Part shown: positions 62,997 to 64,000 of the stretch, in pieces
Numbering within the stretch: position 1 is the first letter of the stretch
Layout: the number at the start of each line of letters is the position of its first letter
DNA from: Citrobacter farmeri
GTDB lineage: Bacteria; Pseudomonadota; Gammaproteobacteria; Enterobacterales; Enterobacteriaceae
Direction of reading: 5' to 3'
Length of the DNA: 64,000 nt
Assembly (NCBI RefSeq): GCF_019048065.1
Contig: NZ_CP077291.1
Span: 2,356,001-2,420,000, forward strand
Made by a program: the position numbers and the translations under genes
Notes under the pieces: model-generated
What the model was told of the DNA's origin: nothing
What the model saw: the letters and a program-made list of their open reading frames with translations, nothing else
The model's database searches: none

Positions 62997-64000
62997 ATGA
63001 ATATTAAAAATTTGCACCACCAGAAATCACTGCTGGCAATCGCTATTGCTTTCGCAGTGCAAACAGCCGCCGCAGCGAATATGGATAATATCAATCTGTT
63101 ATCCGTGACGCCGCCGACGGACATCACGAGCGATCTCATTATCGACAATAATGACTCCCTCACCCTTTCCTCAACCGAAAATACCGGCAGTAACTGGAAT
63201 CAGGTTCGCGCAGTAACCGTTGGGAGTACCGGAGTCGGTACATTGATTATTGATGGTCGGGATGTCCTTGTTGCCGAAGGGGCTATCATTGGTTACGGGG
63301 GGACCGGTACCGTCACCTTGACCAATGGTGCCACCTTGAGAACGAATAACTGGTATATCCAGCTTGGACTGGGTAATGGTTCCGGTACGCTGAATGTGCT
63401 AAACGGCAGTAAAATCACCGGTCTTAATAATTTACTCATTGGCGATTCCGACATCGGCGCCAGAGGGGCTGTGACCATTGACGGCGCGAATTCCTCCATT
63501 ACCAATTACCAGACCGTCGTTGGCCTCCGGGGCCACGGTCAATTAGTCATTACCAACGGCGGTAAGCTCTCCTCCGCAAATCATATGTTTATTGGTTATC
63601 TTGGCGTAGCCGACTTTGACGTCGGCGATGGTACAGGGGTTGTACGGATAGACGGGGCAAACTCAATTCTGGATGTTGCTACGGAAATTAACCTGGGTGG
63701 CATTTACACAAGCAATAACACCGCCAAAGGTTATCTCACCGTCAGCAACGGCGCGACGGTCAAATCCGGCTCGTTGATCCGCCTGGCCTATGGCAACGGC
63801 AGTACCGGGATTTTAAATATCGGCGGCGCGCAGGGCGAAGCCGAACAGGCAGCGGGTAAGATTGACACACCACGAATCTGGCTGGGTAACACCAACGGTC
63901 AAAAAACCGCGATTCTGAACTTTAACCACTTCAGTCCTGACTTCCTGCTGGCATCTCAGATTTATGGCACAGGTGAAGTCAACCACGTCGGCTCAGGGGT
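62997..64000 (+). CDS. autotransporter adhesin, 5' part (runs off the window)
   Basis: The frame opens at ATG 62997, after GGAAGAGAC, and is still open at the right edge, giving 334 residues. It has a signal peptide (SLLAIAIAFAVQTAAAA, cleavage about residue 27). A beta-helix passenger made of repeats follows (GVGTLIIDGRDVLVAEG, GTVTLTNGATLRT, GTLNVLNGSKITG, GAVTIDGANSSIT, GQLVITNGGKLSS). ATG 62982 is an in-frame alternative. The last third shares NIGGAQGEAEQAAG and LNFNHFSPD with the autotransporter at 18580. The barrel must lie outside the window. Confidence 0.9.
   Translation, partial: MNIKNLHHQKSLLAIAIAFAVQTAAAANMDNINLLSVTPPTDITSDLIIDNNDSLTLSSTENTGSNWNQVRAVTVGSTGVGTLIIDGRDVLVAEGAIIGYGGTGTVTLTNGATLRTNNWYIQLGLGNGSGTLNVLNGSKITGLNNLLIGDSDIGARGAVTIDGANSSITNYQTVVGLRGHGQLVITNGGKLSSANHMFIGYLGVADFDVGDGTGVVRIDGANSILDVATEINLGGIYTSNNTAKGYLTVSNGATVKSGSLIRLAYGNGSTGILNIGGAQGEAEQAAGKIDTPRIWLGNTNGQKTAILNFNHFSPDFLLASQIYGTGEVNHVGSG

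Noticed and set aside
1..64000. CRISPR array, tRNA, rRNA, insertion sequence or prophage
   Set aside because: No regular short direct repeats with spacers, no cloverleaf-like sequence with a CCA end, no transposase frame and no phage structural gene cluster were seen while reading the window.

Overview
The window looks like the chromosome of an enterobacterium close to Citrobacter/Escherichia. Its backbone follows the order I remember for the E. coli K-12 33-36 min region: digH, hipBA, tam, yneE, uxaB, dgcF-like, yneG, glsB, sad, ptrR, sotB, marC/marRAB, eamA, ydeE, mgtS/mgrR, dcp, ydfG, rspR, ydfZ, ydfI, ydfJ, rspA/rspB, ynfA, ynfB, speG, ynfC. Most backbone proteins resemble remembered E. 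coli sequences closely, and the MgtS translation is identical to the K-12 sequence I remember. The genus is an inference.

Accessory DNA is inserted at several points. Bases 1-5737 hold the 3' end of one gene and a complete 1753-codon gene that I do not recognise. Bases 9290-15650 hold a DJ-1/PfpI protein and a sugar-acid cluster (GntR regulator, Zn-alcohol dehydrogenase, MFS transporter, SDR dehydrogenase, enolase-superfamily dehydratase). A TacA/TacT-type toxin-antitoxin pair follows at 15.8-16.6 kb. A CaiF/GrlA-like regulator and an autotransporter lie at 17.8-21.4 kb, and the start of a related autotransporter runs off the right edge from 62997. A urea ABC transporter (urtABCDE) with no urease genes in the window occupies 37.6-43.2 kb. 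It is followed by a DUF1493 gene pair, a MetE-like protein, and a rhodanese/FtrA pair.

Regulatory DNA is readable at many loci. There are four HipB operators upstream of hipBA, and two same-geometry inverted repeats upstream of the toxin-antitoxin pair. The marRAB promoter shows a marbox and both MarR sites. A sigma-54-type promoter precedes urtA, and PhoP-like boxes precede mgtS and the opposing sRNA mgrR. FNR-like sites lie upstream of ydfZ and in the ynfC/autotransporter gap. An ACCATACA motif sits about 50 bases upstream of rspA, rspB and ydfI. Three near-identical 11-mers mark the sugar-acid cluster.

Two parallel sugar-acid modules stand out. At 10-15.6 kb, an IdnD-like dehydrogenase, an IdnO-like reductase and a ManD-subgroup dehydratase suggest idonate/5-ketogluconate/gluconate conversion to 2-keto-3-deoxygluconate. 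At 52-60 kb, RspB, YdfI and RspA with two transporters suggest conversion of a hexonate through fructuronate and mannonate to the same product. uxaB belongs to the same hexuronate chemistry. No tRNA, rRNA, CRISPR array, insertion sequence or complete prophage was seen.
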